Assembly: GCA_964452155.1 (NCBI GenBank) | Contig: CAYVLC010000057.1 | Coordinates: 1 to 16,421, forward strand | Direction of reading: 5' to 3' | Origin: UBA2632 sp964452155 | GTDB lineage: Bacteria > Bacteroidota > Bacteroidia > Bacteroidales > Dysgonomonadaceae | Length of the DNA: 16,421 nucleotides | Shown: piece by piece, positions 7,513-14,879 of the stretch | Position numbering within the stretch: position 1 is the first letter of the stretch | Layout: each line of letters begins with the position of its first letter | Notes under the pieces: model-generated | The model's input: only the letters and a program-made list of their open reading frames with translations | Told to the model about the DNA's origin: nothing | Databases searched by the model: none | Position numbers and translations under genes: made by a program

Positions 7513-8478
7513 CTACAAACCATACTGTGCAGATATTTCTAACATGCGCTCAATAGACTTTACTGCCTTTATTCTCACGTTTTCTTCTACAGTTATTTCT
7601 GGCTCTTCGTTCTTTAGACATAAGTAGAGTTTTTCGAGCGTATTCATTTTCATATACGAACATTCATTACATGCACACGAAGCATCTTCTGGCGGTGCAG
7701 CTATAAAAATTTTCTGAGGATTCTGTTTCCTCAATTCGTGCATAATACCAGATTCTGTTGCAATTATAAATTTATTATTGTCTGAGTTGGCAGCAAATTT
7801 TAAAATAGATGATGTAGAACCAACATGATCTGATAGCTCTAAAATATACTTTTTACACTCAGGATGAGTCAATAATAGTGCATCGGGATGTGCTTTTTTC
7901 AGTTCTATAATCTTCTCCAAAGAAAACTGTTCGTGTACATGGCATGCACCATCCCACAGTAGCATGTTTCTGCCGGTCACAGTATTTATATAGTTTCCAA
8001 GATTTCTATCTGGTCCAAATATTATCTTTTCATTTGCAGGAAGCGAATCCACTATTTGTTTAGCATTACTAGATGTTACTACTACATCTGTTAGTGCCTT
8101 CACAGCAGCTGTAGTGTTTACATAAGATATTACAGTATGTCCAGGGTGTTTTGCAATAAACTCTTCAAATTTGTCGGCCGGACAACTGTCTGCTAGCGAA
8201 CAACCAGCTTCTCTATCTGGGATAAGTACTTTCTTATGCGGCGACAGAATTTTTGCTGTTTCTCCCATAAAATGAACACCACACAAAACTATCACTTCAT
8301 TTTGCGCTTTAGCGGCCCACTGAGCAAGCGCCAAACTATCGCCTACATGGTCTGCTATTTCCTGTATAGAGGCATCCTGATAGAAGTGTGCAAGTATGAG
8401 AGCATCTTTCTCGTTTCGGAGCAAATTTATTTTCTCAATTAAATAGTTTTTTGTTTTCAAGAAATTATTAACCGACAT
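7513..8478 (-). CDS. nadA: Quinolinate synthase A
   Basis: This 321-residue 4Fe-4S enzyme condenses iminoaspartate with dihydroxyacetone phosphate to give quinolinate, the NAD precursor. Three clusters of conserved cysteines are visible: Cys93 in REAGCSLADSCP, Cys179 in WDGACHVHE, and Cys268/Cys270/Cys273 before the family signature YMKMNTL. By homology the Fe-S ligands are Cys93, Cys179 and one of the last group, most likely Cys273. HFYQ at 31-34, VLCGVHFMGETAKIL at 64-78 and THPEC at 204-208 are further family motifs. Length fits the shorter NadA type (about 300-330). The partners nadB and nadC are not adjacent, so the pathway genes are split in this genome. It diverges from the phosphatase-like lipoprotein gene across a 580-base AT-rich gap. 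Confidence 0.96.
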   Translation of the reverse strand: MSVNNFLKTKNYLIEKINLLRNEKDALILAHFYQDASIQEIADHVGDSLALAQWAAKAQNEVIVLCGVHFMGETAKILSPHKKVLIPDREAGCSLADSCPADKFEEFIAKHPGHTVISYVNTTAAVKALTDVVVTSSNAKQIVDSLPANEKIIFGPDRNLGNYINTVTGRNMLLWDGACHVHEQFSLEKIIELKKAHPDALLLTHPECKKYILELSDHVGSTSSILKFAANSDNNKFIIATESGIMHELRKQNPQKIFIAAPPEDASCACNECSYMKMNTLEKLYLCLKNEEPEITVEENVRIKAVKSIERMLEISAQYGL

Positions 8479-8536
8479 ATTATTATATATATTGTTTTAT
8501 AAGTTTACAAAAAAAGGAATGATGATAGTATATGCC

Positions 8537-8875
8537 TGTTGATACTGTTGATATATTATTGTGTATTTTTTTTGAAATCAGGTTATCAATAAAATTACAT
8601 AGCTTATAAATGTGTTTTCAACAGTTTATTATTCTAGTACTTCTTATAAATCATCTCCTTACAAATGTTATCATTATATGTTGATAAAATTCAAAGTTAA
8701 TAATTTATTTTCTTAAAGCAGTAATATAACTGTTGAAAAACTGACGATTTTATATCGAAAACTAAAAACAAGTTTTGACTGAATTTACAAACCAGCTCCG
8801 GTATAATTTTATTTTTATGATTCACAAATAAAAGTATCAACTTTCTATTTACATTCGATCAACAAGTTTTCAACA
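8537..8875. other. Cluster of DnaA-box-like motifs; candidate oriC
   Basis: Within this AT-rich, gene-free region the nonamer TT(A/T)TCAACA or a near match occurs nine times. Exact copies, on either strand, are at 8615-8623, 8679-8687, 8731-8739 and 8867-8875. Near matches are at 8537-8545, 8546-8554, 8583-8591, 8834-8842 and 8856-8864. The motif differs from the E. coli DnaA box TTATCCACA at one base (two for the TTTTCAACA form). Flanking genes diverge (nadA to the left; lipoprotein, helicase and carboxylase to the right), as is common at origins. No dnaA or dnaN is nearby, but in Bacteroidetes dnaA need not adjoin the origin. Alternatively these are sites for a local regulator, or a chance outcome of AT-rich sequence. 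Confidence 0.4.
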
Positions 8876-9004
8876 CAAAATGTAGGTAGCTGTATGATAA
8901 TTTTTTTTGTTGTTATTAATGTTTGAAAATGAATAGATTATCTTAAAACTAGAGAAAAATTAAATTCTAAAGTTACGTATATTGTTAATTGATATTCAAA
9001 CAGA

Positions 9005-9035
9005 TTGTGTTGAACAATAAGTTTTACTATATTTG
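9005..9035 (+). promoter_or_regulatory. Bacteroidetes-type promoter for the phosphatase-like lipoprotein gene
   Basis: TATATTTG at 9028-9035 matches TAnnTTTG, and TTG at 9005-9007 lies 20 bases upstream. Transcription would start near 9040, about 20 bases before the ATG at 9061. This excludes the upstream in-frame start at 8989. Confidence 0.6.
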
Positions 9036-9060
9036 CTATACCTTATCCAGAAAAAACAAA

Positions 9061-10119
9061 ATGAAATATATATACAAAATACTTTTTTTAGTTTTCGCAT
9101 CTTTATCGGTGGGTTGCATGTCCACAATAAAGATTGCATCAGTAGTTGAAAAAAACAAAGATGGAAACTTTCTTTTAAAATGGGAAGTGAGTCCAGATGT
9201 GGAAGGAAAAATAGATATATACTCTGCAATGACCGATACATCTATCAGAAACTTTACACCTGTAAGAACCAAACTTGTAGAAGATCAGTTTGCTTTATTA
9301 AATCCATCAGGCTCAGGATTGCGCGAGTTTTTTGTGCTCAAGACTAGCGGTGTAACATCAGGAATAATTTCAAATAGATTTATTGATATGGACAATATCT
9401 TAAACTTTCGAGATTTGGGCGGCTATACCACAAGTGAAGAAAAACAACTTAAATGGGGGCTTATTTTCAGATCTGGACATTTAAGTAATACAAATTTGTT
9501 TGATCAAGAGAAGCTAAAAAAATTGGGTATCAAAACAATCATAGATTTCAGATCCGAAAAAGATAGAAGAGATCATCCTTATTTCACAAATATATCTAAG
9601 ATAAATATTCCTATCGAATATGGCGATTTTGCTACTACGAAAGATGTTTTGATAAAAGAAAATTTTACGCGCAGCGAAACAATTGCTTATATACAACAAT
9701 CGTATATAGATATTTTAGAAAATGATGCAGATAAATATGCAGAAATGTTTGATGTGCTATTGGATAAGAATAACTATCCTGTAGTTCTTTCGTCTCACTT
9801 AGGAAAAGACAGAGCGGGTATAGCTGCAGCTCTTATACTACATGTTCTGGGAGTTCCCGAATACACCATTGAAGAAGATTATTTAGCCTCCAATAAATAT
9901 ATAGATCCAAAAAAAACAATTAGTATTTCAGTACCCTTACCAGAAACTTTGCAAGAGGCTATGACAGCACTTTTCTCTGCAAACAATGCCTACCTAAATT
10001 ATGCATTCGATTATATAAGAGAAACCTATGGGTCTATAGATAATTATTTAGAAAAAAAGGCTCGTGTATCAAAAGGCAAAATTATAATATTGAGAAAATT
10101 AATGCTTTATAACCCATAA
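9061..10119 (+). CDS. Tyrosine-phosphatase-fold lipoprotein lacking the catalytic cysteine
   Basis: This 352-residue predicted lipoprotein has a signal, residues 1-18, that ends SLSVGC with Cys19 as the lipidation site. Residues about 22-108 look like a small beta-sandwich (fibronectin III-like), and residues about 109-345 match the Y_phosphatase3 (PTP/DSP-like) family: NFRDLGGY at 115-122, LIFRSGHL at 134-141, IIDFRSEKDR at 160-169 and a P-loop region at 240-254. The family P-loop is HCxAGKDRTG. Here it is SSHLGKDRAG at 244-253, so the nucleophilic Cys is Ser245 (codon TCT, one base from TGT) and the preceding His is Ser244. Gly248, Lys249, Asp250 and Arg251 are kept. By homology it should not hydrolyse phosphoesters by the cysteine mechanism; a phosphopeptide- or lipid-binding role is possible. 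Start: the ATG at 9061 gives the signal peptide directly. Confidence 0.83.
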   Translation: MKYIYKILFLVFASLSVGCMSTIKIASVVEKNKDGNFLLKWEVSPDVEGKIDIYSAMTDTSIRNFTPVRTKLVEDQFALLNPSGSGLREFFVLKTSGVTSGIISNRFIDMDNILNFRDLGGYTTSEEKQLKWGLIFRSGHLSNTNLFDQEKLKKLGIKTIIDFRSEKDRRDHPYFTNISKINIPIEYGDFATTKDVLIKENFTRSETIAYIQQSYIDILENDADKYAEMFDVLLDKNNYPVVLSSHLGKDRAGIAAALILHVLGVPEYTIEEDYLASNKYIDPKKTISISVPLPETLQEAMTALFSANNAYLNYAFDYIRETYGSIDNYLEKKARVSKGKIIILRKLMLYNP

Positions 10120-10122
10120 TTG

Positions 10123-10152
10123 TTTGTATATCAATTTTAATACCTACCTTTG
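10123..10152 (+). promoter_or_regulatory. Bacteroidetes-type promoter for the DEAD-box helicase gene
   Basis: TACCTTTG at 10145-10152 matches TAnnTTTG, with TTTG at 10123-10126 18 bases upstream. It starts four bases after the preceding stop codon, so the helicase is transcribed on its own. Confidence 0.6.
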
Positions 10153-10156
10153 TCGC

Positions 10157-10347
10157 CGATTTAAATTTATAGTGATTTCAATTCTTTCCTTTTAATTCAG
10201 GTTATCGGTTTAACAAATCATTTTTATAACAAAATCAATCATTTAGAGGTATTAGTGTTTTTCTCTCATCTTTTTTATAATGTCGTTTGTTGTGGGGGTA
10301 AAGAGGAGAATGCAGATTGCCATCACACATTATTATAACAAAAAAAG
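10157..10347 (+). other. Long 5' leader of the DEAD-box helicase mRNA
   Basis: About 190 transcribed bases precede the ATG, much longer than the other leaders judged here (about 15-80 bases) apart from that of the carboxylase gene. A pyrimidine-rich segment (TTTTTCTCTC, 10258-10267) could pair partly with AAAGAGGAGAA at 10299-10309. Cold-shock RNA helicase genes in other bacteria often have regulatory leaders; that role is inferred here. Confidence 0.35.
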
Positions 10348-12075
10348 ATGAAAACATTCGAACAACTCGGTGTTGCTTCAGAAATTTTAGAAGCAATACA
10401 AGAATTGGGTTTTGAACAACCCATGCCCGTACAAGAGGAAGTAATTCCTTTACTATTGGCAGAAACGCGCGATATTATCGCACTTGCACAAACCGGAACT
10501 GGTAAAACAGCAGCATTTGGTTTACCAATTATTCAGAAAATAGACATAAAACAAAAGGCTCCACAAACATTGATTTTGTGCCCTACACGTGAATTATGCC
10601 TTCAAATTTCTGCAGATCTCAACGACTATTCAAAATATGTAGATGGAGTGAAGGTACTACCAGTATATGGTGGATCGAGTATAGATAGCCAAATACGTTC
10701 GCTCAAACGCGGTGTACAAGTTATTGTTGCAACTCCAGGAAGATTAATTGACTTATTGAACCGAAAAGTAATGTCGCTAGATTTGGTTCATACAGTTGTG
10801 TTAGATGAAGCAGACGAAATGCTCAACATGGGATTTACAGAAAGCATTGATGATATTTTGTCTCGTGTTCCTGATGGTCGTAGTATGTTATTGTTTTCAG
10901 CAACTATGCCAAAAGAGATTGCAAGGATTACAAAGAAATACATGGAAAATCCAACCGAAATTGTAATTGGAAGAAAAAACGAAGGAGCACTCAATGTGAA
11001 GCATGTTTACTACATGGTTACTGCTCGCGATAAATATTTAGCCCTAAAGCGTATAGCCGATTATTATCCAAATATATATGCAATCATATTTTGTCGTACT
11101 CGACGTGAAACACAAGAAATTGCAGATAAGCTTATTCAAGACGGATACGATGCGGATTCATTGCACGGAGAATTATCTCAAAGTCAGCGAGATTTGGTGA
11201 TGGGTAAGTTTCGTAGCAAGAATTTACAATTTTTAGTTGCAACAGATGTTGCTGCTAGAGGGCTAGATGTTGATGATGTTACACATGTTATCAATTATGG
11301 TTTGCCAGATGATGTAGAAAGCTATACACATAGAAGTGGAAGAACAGGTAGAGCCGGAAAAAACGGAACTTCTATTTCTATTATACACATAAAAGAAAAA
11401 GGAAAAATATCTCAATTTGAAAAATCAATCAACAAACAGTTCGAAAAACGTACACTTCCCTCTGGAGATGTAATTTGCGAAAAGCAGCTTTTCAACTTGG
11501 TTGACAAAATTGAGAAAGTAAAAGTAAATGAATCCGAAATTGAACGTTTACTTCCTTCTATATTTAGAAAACTAGATTGGTTAGAAAAAGAAGATATCAT
11601 CAAGCGAATTGTTTCTTTAGAATTTAATCGTCTTCTTGAGTATTATCAATCTGCCGAAGAGATAATAGAGCCTACAGACCGTTCTTCTAAAAAAGGAAGA
11701 GAAGAAAGAAAAGATAGAAAATCTTATGATAGAGATGGCGGTGGTAGCCGACAGGCCGAAACAGGTTATACTCGTATTTTTATAAATATAGGAAAAACAG
11801 ATGGTGCTAATCCAGCCAATTTGATGGGTTTCATCAATGATCATGTAACTGGAAAGGTGCGTATTGGAAGAATAGATCTACTTCAGAATTTTTCTTTTTT
11901 CGAAGTACCAGAAGATGTTGCACCCAAAGTAGTGCAAACCTTCAAAGGGTTGTTCGTCGAAGATCGAAAACTTGTTGTAGAAGTAGCTCAAGATTCAGAT
12001 AATAGATCTAATGGTGGTTCTGGTAGAAAAAACTTCGATAAAAAAGGTAGACGACCCAAAGGAAGAAGATATTAA
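10348..12075 (+). CDS. DEAD-box ATP-dependent RNA helicase (DeaD/CsdA-like)
   Basis: This 575-residue RNA helicase carries all core motifs in order: the Q-motif region (Phe4 to Gln29), motif I AQTGTGKT at 47-54, Ia PTREL at 79-83, GG at 108-109, Ib TPGR at 129-132, II DEAD at 153-156, III SAT at 184-186, IV IIFCRTR at 246-252, V ATDVAARGLDV at 298-308 and VI HRSGRTGR at 328-335. After a helical linker and a charged stretch (about 445-470), residues 473-547 match the DbpA/CsdA RNA-binding domain (YTRIFINIG). A basic tail ending KGRRPKGRRY follows. Proteins with this layout unwind rRNA and mRNA duplexes in ribosome assembly and cold adaptation. The C-terminal domain occurs in DeaD, DbpA and CshA relatives, so no single symbol is assigned. 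It has its own promoter and terminator. Confidence 0.95.
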   Translation: MKTFEQLGVASEILEAIQELGFEQPMPVQEEVIPLLLAETRDIIALAQTGTGKTAAFGLPIIQKIDIKQKAPQTLILCPTRELCLQISADLNDYSKYVDGVKVLPVYGGSSIDSQIRSLKRGVQVIVATPGRLIDLLNRKVMSLDLVHTVVLDEADEMLNMGFTESIDDILSRVPDGRSMLLFSATMPKEIARITKKYMENPTEIVIGRKNEGALNVKHVYYMVTARDKYLALKRIADYYPNIYAIIFCRTRRETQEIADKLIQDGYDADSLHGELSQSQRDLVMGKFRSKNLQFLVATDVAARGLDVDDVTHVINYGLPDDVESYTHRSGRTGRAGKNGTSISIIHIKEKGKISQFEKSINKQFEKRTLPSGDVICEKQLFNLVDKIEKVKVNESEIERLLPSIFRKLDWLEKEDIIKRIVSLEFNRLLEYYQSAEEIIEPTDRSSKKGREERKDRKSYDRDGGGSRQAETGYTRIFINIGKTDGANPANLMGFINDHVTGKVRIGRIDLLQNFSFFEVPEDVAPKVVQTFKGLFVEDRKLVVEVAQDSDNRSNGGSGRKNFDKKGRRPKGRRY

Positions 12076-12110
12076 GCAGAACTTTTAATCATATAAAATG
12101 GTTATATATA

Positions 12111-12143
12111 GCGGAATTGCAGTTGCATCAATTCCGCTTTTTT
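12111..12143 (+). terminator. Intrinsic terminator after the DEAD-box helicase gene
   Basis: A perfect 9-bp stem, GCGGAATTG (12111-12119) with CAATTCCGC (12129-12137), has a 9-base loop and is followed by six T. It begins 35 bases after the stop codon. Confidence 0.92.
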
Positions 12144-12155
12144 ATTGAGTAAAAT

Positions 12156-12179
12156 AATTAAAGAAATATTTCTTTAATT
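12156..12179. promoter_or_regulatory. Perfect palindromic operator upstream of the carboxylase gene (copy 2)
   Basis: This is a fully symmetric 24-bp inverted repeat centred between 12167 and 12168, with core AGAAATATTTCT (12162-12173) and AATTA/TAATT outer arms. It is identical to the pckA palindrome in 23 of 24 positions. The distance from its centre to the last base of the predicted -7 element is 43.5 bases, against 44.5 for pckA. The matched sequence and matched position point to the same regulator acting on both promoters. Confidence 0.72.
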
Positions 12180-12203
12180 GCTATTTATTCAAAAAAAATT
12201 GAT

Positions 12204-12211
12204 TTACTTTG
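12204..12211 (+). promoter_or_regulatory. Predicted -7 element for the carboxylase gene
   Basis: TTACTTTG differs from TAnnTTTG in one position. The surrounding bases align with the pckA promoter (ATTTATCTTTG there, ATTTACTTTG here). No strong -33 element is present, again consistent with activator dependence. It implies a leader of about 165 bases before the ATG at 12380; I see no known riboswitch in it. Confidence 0.45.
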
Positions 12212-12379
12212 TACTGTCTTTCGTGCTTTTTTGATGACACTAGAATGAATAATTTTTTATATTCAATGTTCTCTAAACACATTAATAACTATGGGGTTAT
12301 AAGATTATTTTCGTTCATTAAAATCAGTATTAAAACAGACAAACAACTTGCAATTTTACCCACTAACAACTAATTAATT

Positions 12380-14266
12380 ATGAATCAAAAACTGCTAATA
12401 AGAGACCTAACATTAAGAGACGGACAGCAATCGGCATTTGCAACACGTATGAATCAAAATCAGATAGATCGAGTTTTACCATTTTATAAAGAAGCTAATT
12501 TTTACTTAATGGAGGTTTGGGGAGGAGCAGTTCCAGATTCGGTTATGCGCTATCTAAACGAAAATCCTTGGGATAGGCTCGAAAAGATACACAATGGTGT
12601 AGGTAAGGCTTCTAAACTAACTGCATTGTCACGTGGTAGAAACTTATACGGATATGCACCATATACCGATGATATTATTGATGGTTTTTTCAAAAATGCT
12701 GTTTCGTCAGGCTTAGATGTTATGCGTATTTTTGATGCTTTGAATGATGTTGATAATATTAAATCGAGTGTAAAATCTATAAAAAAATATGGAGGAATGG
12801 CCGATTGTGCTATCTGTTATACAGTAGATCCTAAATTTGAAGAACCCCTTGAGACAGAGAAAAAAGGAGGTCTACTTTCGTTTCTTAAAAAAGATAAGCC
12901 GGCAGAATCTAAATATACTGCTGTATTTACAGATGACTATTTTTTGGGTATAGCAAAAAAAATGAAGGCTTTGGGTGCCGACATGATTACTATCAAAGAC
13001 ATGAGCGGCCTTATCCCTCCATCTCGTGTTAGGTCTTTAGTTCCTTTAATCAAGAACGAAGTAAATGTTCCTATTGATTTTCATACTCATTGCACTCCAG
13101 GTTTTGGTCTTGGTGCAGTACTTACAGCCATTATGCATGGTGCCGACATAGTAGATACAGTTATCTGGAATTTTGCTGGTGGCCCTGCTGCGCCAGCTGT
13201 TGAGCTCATTTATATTTTTTGTAAGAAACTAGGTATAGAGTTTGATGTAAATATGGAGGCAGTTGCTGCAATTAATAAAGAATTATTTGAGATTCGCAAA
13301 GAGCTCGAAGCTTTTGATGCTGTTAAACAATTTCCAAACCCATTTAACCCTCTCACTGATACACTTCCTGCCAACATAGATAAAGAATTTGATAAAGCTA
13401 TTGAGTCTGTCAGAGTGTTTAATGAAGAGGCTTTGTTGCAAGCATGTCATGCAATCGAGGATTATTTTAATTTTCCAAAACCAAACGAATTGGTTAAGAA
13501 TGCCGAGATACCCGGTGGCATGTACTCCAACATGGTGGCCCAATTGAAGGAATACAATTCTCTAGACATACTAGAAGATGCTATGAAGCTAATTCCAAGT
13601 GTGAGGTTGGATGCAGGTTTGCCTCCTCTTGTAACTCCTACAAGCCAGATTGTGGGTGTGCAAGCTGTAGCTTCTGCTCTAAATCAGAAAAATGGAAGAG
13701 AAAAGTATGCCAACCCCTCCAATCAGTTTGTATCTTTGGTAAAAGGAGAATATGGAAAGACACCAGTTGCAATTGACCCAGAGTTTAGATTAAAAATAAC
13801 AGGAACAAGAGAAGAAACACCCTATGATACATCAAATTACAAACAACAGCAAAATCCTATTCTCGATGAGTTTGGTGGTGTACGGGTAGCTCAAAACGAA
13901 AAAGATGAATTGCTGCTTGAGCTTTTCCCTGGAGTAGGATTGACCTATCTGAAAGCAAAACGCAAGGAGGAATACGAATTGATAAACAAGTCGTTTGAAA
14001 CTAAAAAATCTGAAAAGAAGATTCACGTAGTCAATACAGAAGCTTTGGTACCCTTAGAGGTTATAGAGAGCCCAATGCCTGGTTGTATCTTAAAGATATT
14101 GGTAAAAGAAGGCCAAAAGGTGGAGCAGGGTACAGTTGTTCTTCTATTGGAAGCCATGAAAATGGAAAACGATATACTTGCCACAACTTCAGGAATAGTA
14201 AGTAAAGTATTAGTAGAAGAAGGCTCTTTCGTGCAAGCCGGAAGCCCCATGATAGAAATTCTTTAA
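12380..14266 (+). CDS. Biotin-dependent pyruvate/oxaloacetate carboxyltransferase subunit (PycB/OadA type)
   Basis: This 628-residue protein joins a carboxyltransferase domain to a biotin carrier domain. Residues 5-290 form the HMGL-like TIM barrel, with RDLTLRDGQQS at 8-18 (metal-binding Asp14), the carbamylated-lysine candidate Lys206 in IKDMSGL, and His235/His237 in DFHTHCTPG. Residues about 300-535 match the conserved PYC/OADA domain. Residues about 560-628 are a biotinyl domain with EAMKMEN and biotinylated Lys594. Such subunits move CO2 between oxaloacetate and pyruvate, either as pyruvate carboxylase subunit B or as the alpha subunit of the sodium-pumping oxaloacetate decarboxylase. 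No biotin carboxylase or beta/gamma membrane subunit lies in the window, so the two cannot be told apart and no symbol is given. The barrel has an extra lysine-rich loop at about 152-180. An insertion sequence lies downstream, but the gene is intact. Confidence 0.93.
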   Translation: MNQKLLIRDLTLRDGQQSAFATRMNQNQIDRVLPFYKEANFYLMEVWGGAVPDSVMRYLNENPWDRLEKIHNGVGKASKLTALSRGRNLYGYAPYTDDIIDGFFKNAVSSGLDVMRIFDALNDVDNIKSSVKSIKKYGGMADCAICYTVDPKFEEPLETEKKGGLLSFLKKDKPAESKYTAVFTDDYFLGIAKKMKALGADMITIKDMSGLIPPSRVRSLVPLIKNEVNVPIDFHTHCTPGFGLGAVLTAIMHGADIVDTVIWNFAGGPAAPAVELIYIFCKKLGIEFDVNMEAVAAINKELFEIRKELEAFDAVKQFPNPFNPLTDTLPANIDKEFDKAIESVRVFNEEALLQACHAIEDYFNFPKPNELVKNAEIPGGMYSNMVAQLKEYNSLDILEDAMKLIPSVRLDAGLPPLVTPTSQIVGVQAVASALNQKNGREKYANPSNQFVSLVKGEYGKTPVAIDPEFRLKITGTREETPYDTSNYKQQQNPILDEFGGVRVAQNEKDELLLELFPGVGLTYLKAKRKEEYELINKSFETKKSEKKIHVVNTEALVPLEVIESPMPGCILKILVKEGQKVEQGTVVLLLEAMKMENDILATTSGIVSKVLVEEGSFVQAGSPMIEIL

Positions 14267-14346
14267 TTTTTGTAATGTAAAACCTATTGTACTGTTTCTT
14301 TAGTTTTTTAATAAAAATCAGGAGTAATAGGTATATATTAAAATTC

Positions 14347-14391
14347 GAGCGTTTATTTTGAATGTAGCAATACATCTAAAAATATACGCTC
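14347..14391 (+). terminator. Long hairpin with GCAA tetraloop downstream of the carboxylase gene
   Basis: The stem pairs GAGCGT (14347-14352) with ACGCTC (14386-14391), then TATTTT (14354-14359) with AAAATA (14379-14384), then ATGTA (14362-14366) with TACAT (14371-14375), around loop GCAA. It is followed by TATTTTATTAT rather than a clean T-run. It starts 80 bases after the stop codon and may be the carboxylase terminator, but an RNA-stability or repeat element is also possible. Confidence 0.45.
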
Positions 14392-14730
14392 TATTTTATT
14401 ATAACAGACACGACTTTCAAGATCACACTTTGGATAACATTATCGGTGCAACACTCTCTTTCTAGTTTGTTAAGAATATTTAATAATCTGATGCTCTTTC
14501 ATTCCAATAATATTTGATATTCTCAATTCACGCACAGCATTTACTCTATTTACACGTCAATATATGAAAAAGTAAAAAGTTTATGAAAACCTCTGCTCTT
14601 CTTTTAGTTAAAATAAAGAGCATAAAAGCACTTGATTCACTAATAAAATAATAAATTCTTATGTATTGGTTAAAGTACGGAATTAAAACATAGAAATTGA
14701 TCTTCAAAAACTATCAAAAAGCGCTGAAAT

Positions 14731-14799
14731 TTAAATAACACGTGACATGTTATTCAAAATAACAGATGACAATTTAAATAACACATAACGTGTTATTTA
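14731..14799. repeat. Paired inverted repeats with AATAACA/TGTTATT arms
   Basis: AATAACA (14734-14740) pairs with TGTTATT (14748-14754) across seven bases. TAAATAACAC (14775-14784) pairs perfectly with GTGTTATTTA (14790-14799) across five bases. A third AATAACA at 14758-14764, between them, is followed by a diverged right arm. They lie about 250 bases before the transposase start. They could be operators, hairpins at the insertion-sequence boundary, or a target region. Confidence 0.6.
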
Positions 14800-14846
14800 G
14801 AAACTGATATGAATAAGCTAAGTATTACTTCTGGATTTTTTGTTTT

Positions 14847-14854
14847 TAGATTTG
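14847..14854 (+). promoter_or_regulatory. Possible -7 element upstream of the transposase
   Basis: TAGATTTG matches TAnnTTTG, about 200 bases before the transposase ATG. No -33 element was found at the right distance, so this may be a chance match. Confidence 0.3.
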
Positions 14855-14879
14855 TATATCGTGGTGCTAATATTTTATA

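Noticed and set aside
8989..9060. N-terminal extension of the phosphatase-like protein
   Set aside because: It spans the predicted promoter and would bury the lipoprotein signal peptide, which begins exactly at the ATG at 9061.
14282..14332. Imperfect hairpin ACCTATT/AATAGGT right after the carboxylase stop
   Set aside because: The loop is long and no T-run follows, so it is not a convincing terminator.
14061..14375. Minus-strand reading frame of 104 residues
   Set aside because: It mostly overlaps the biotinyl domain of the carboxylase gene in the opposite strand and has no recognisable protein features.
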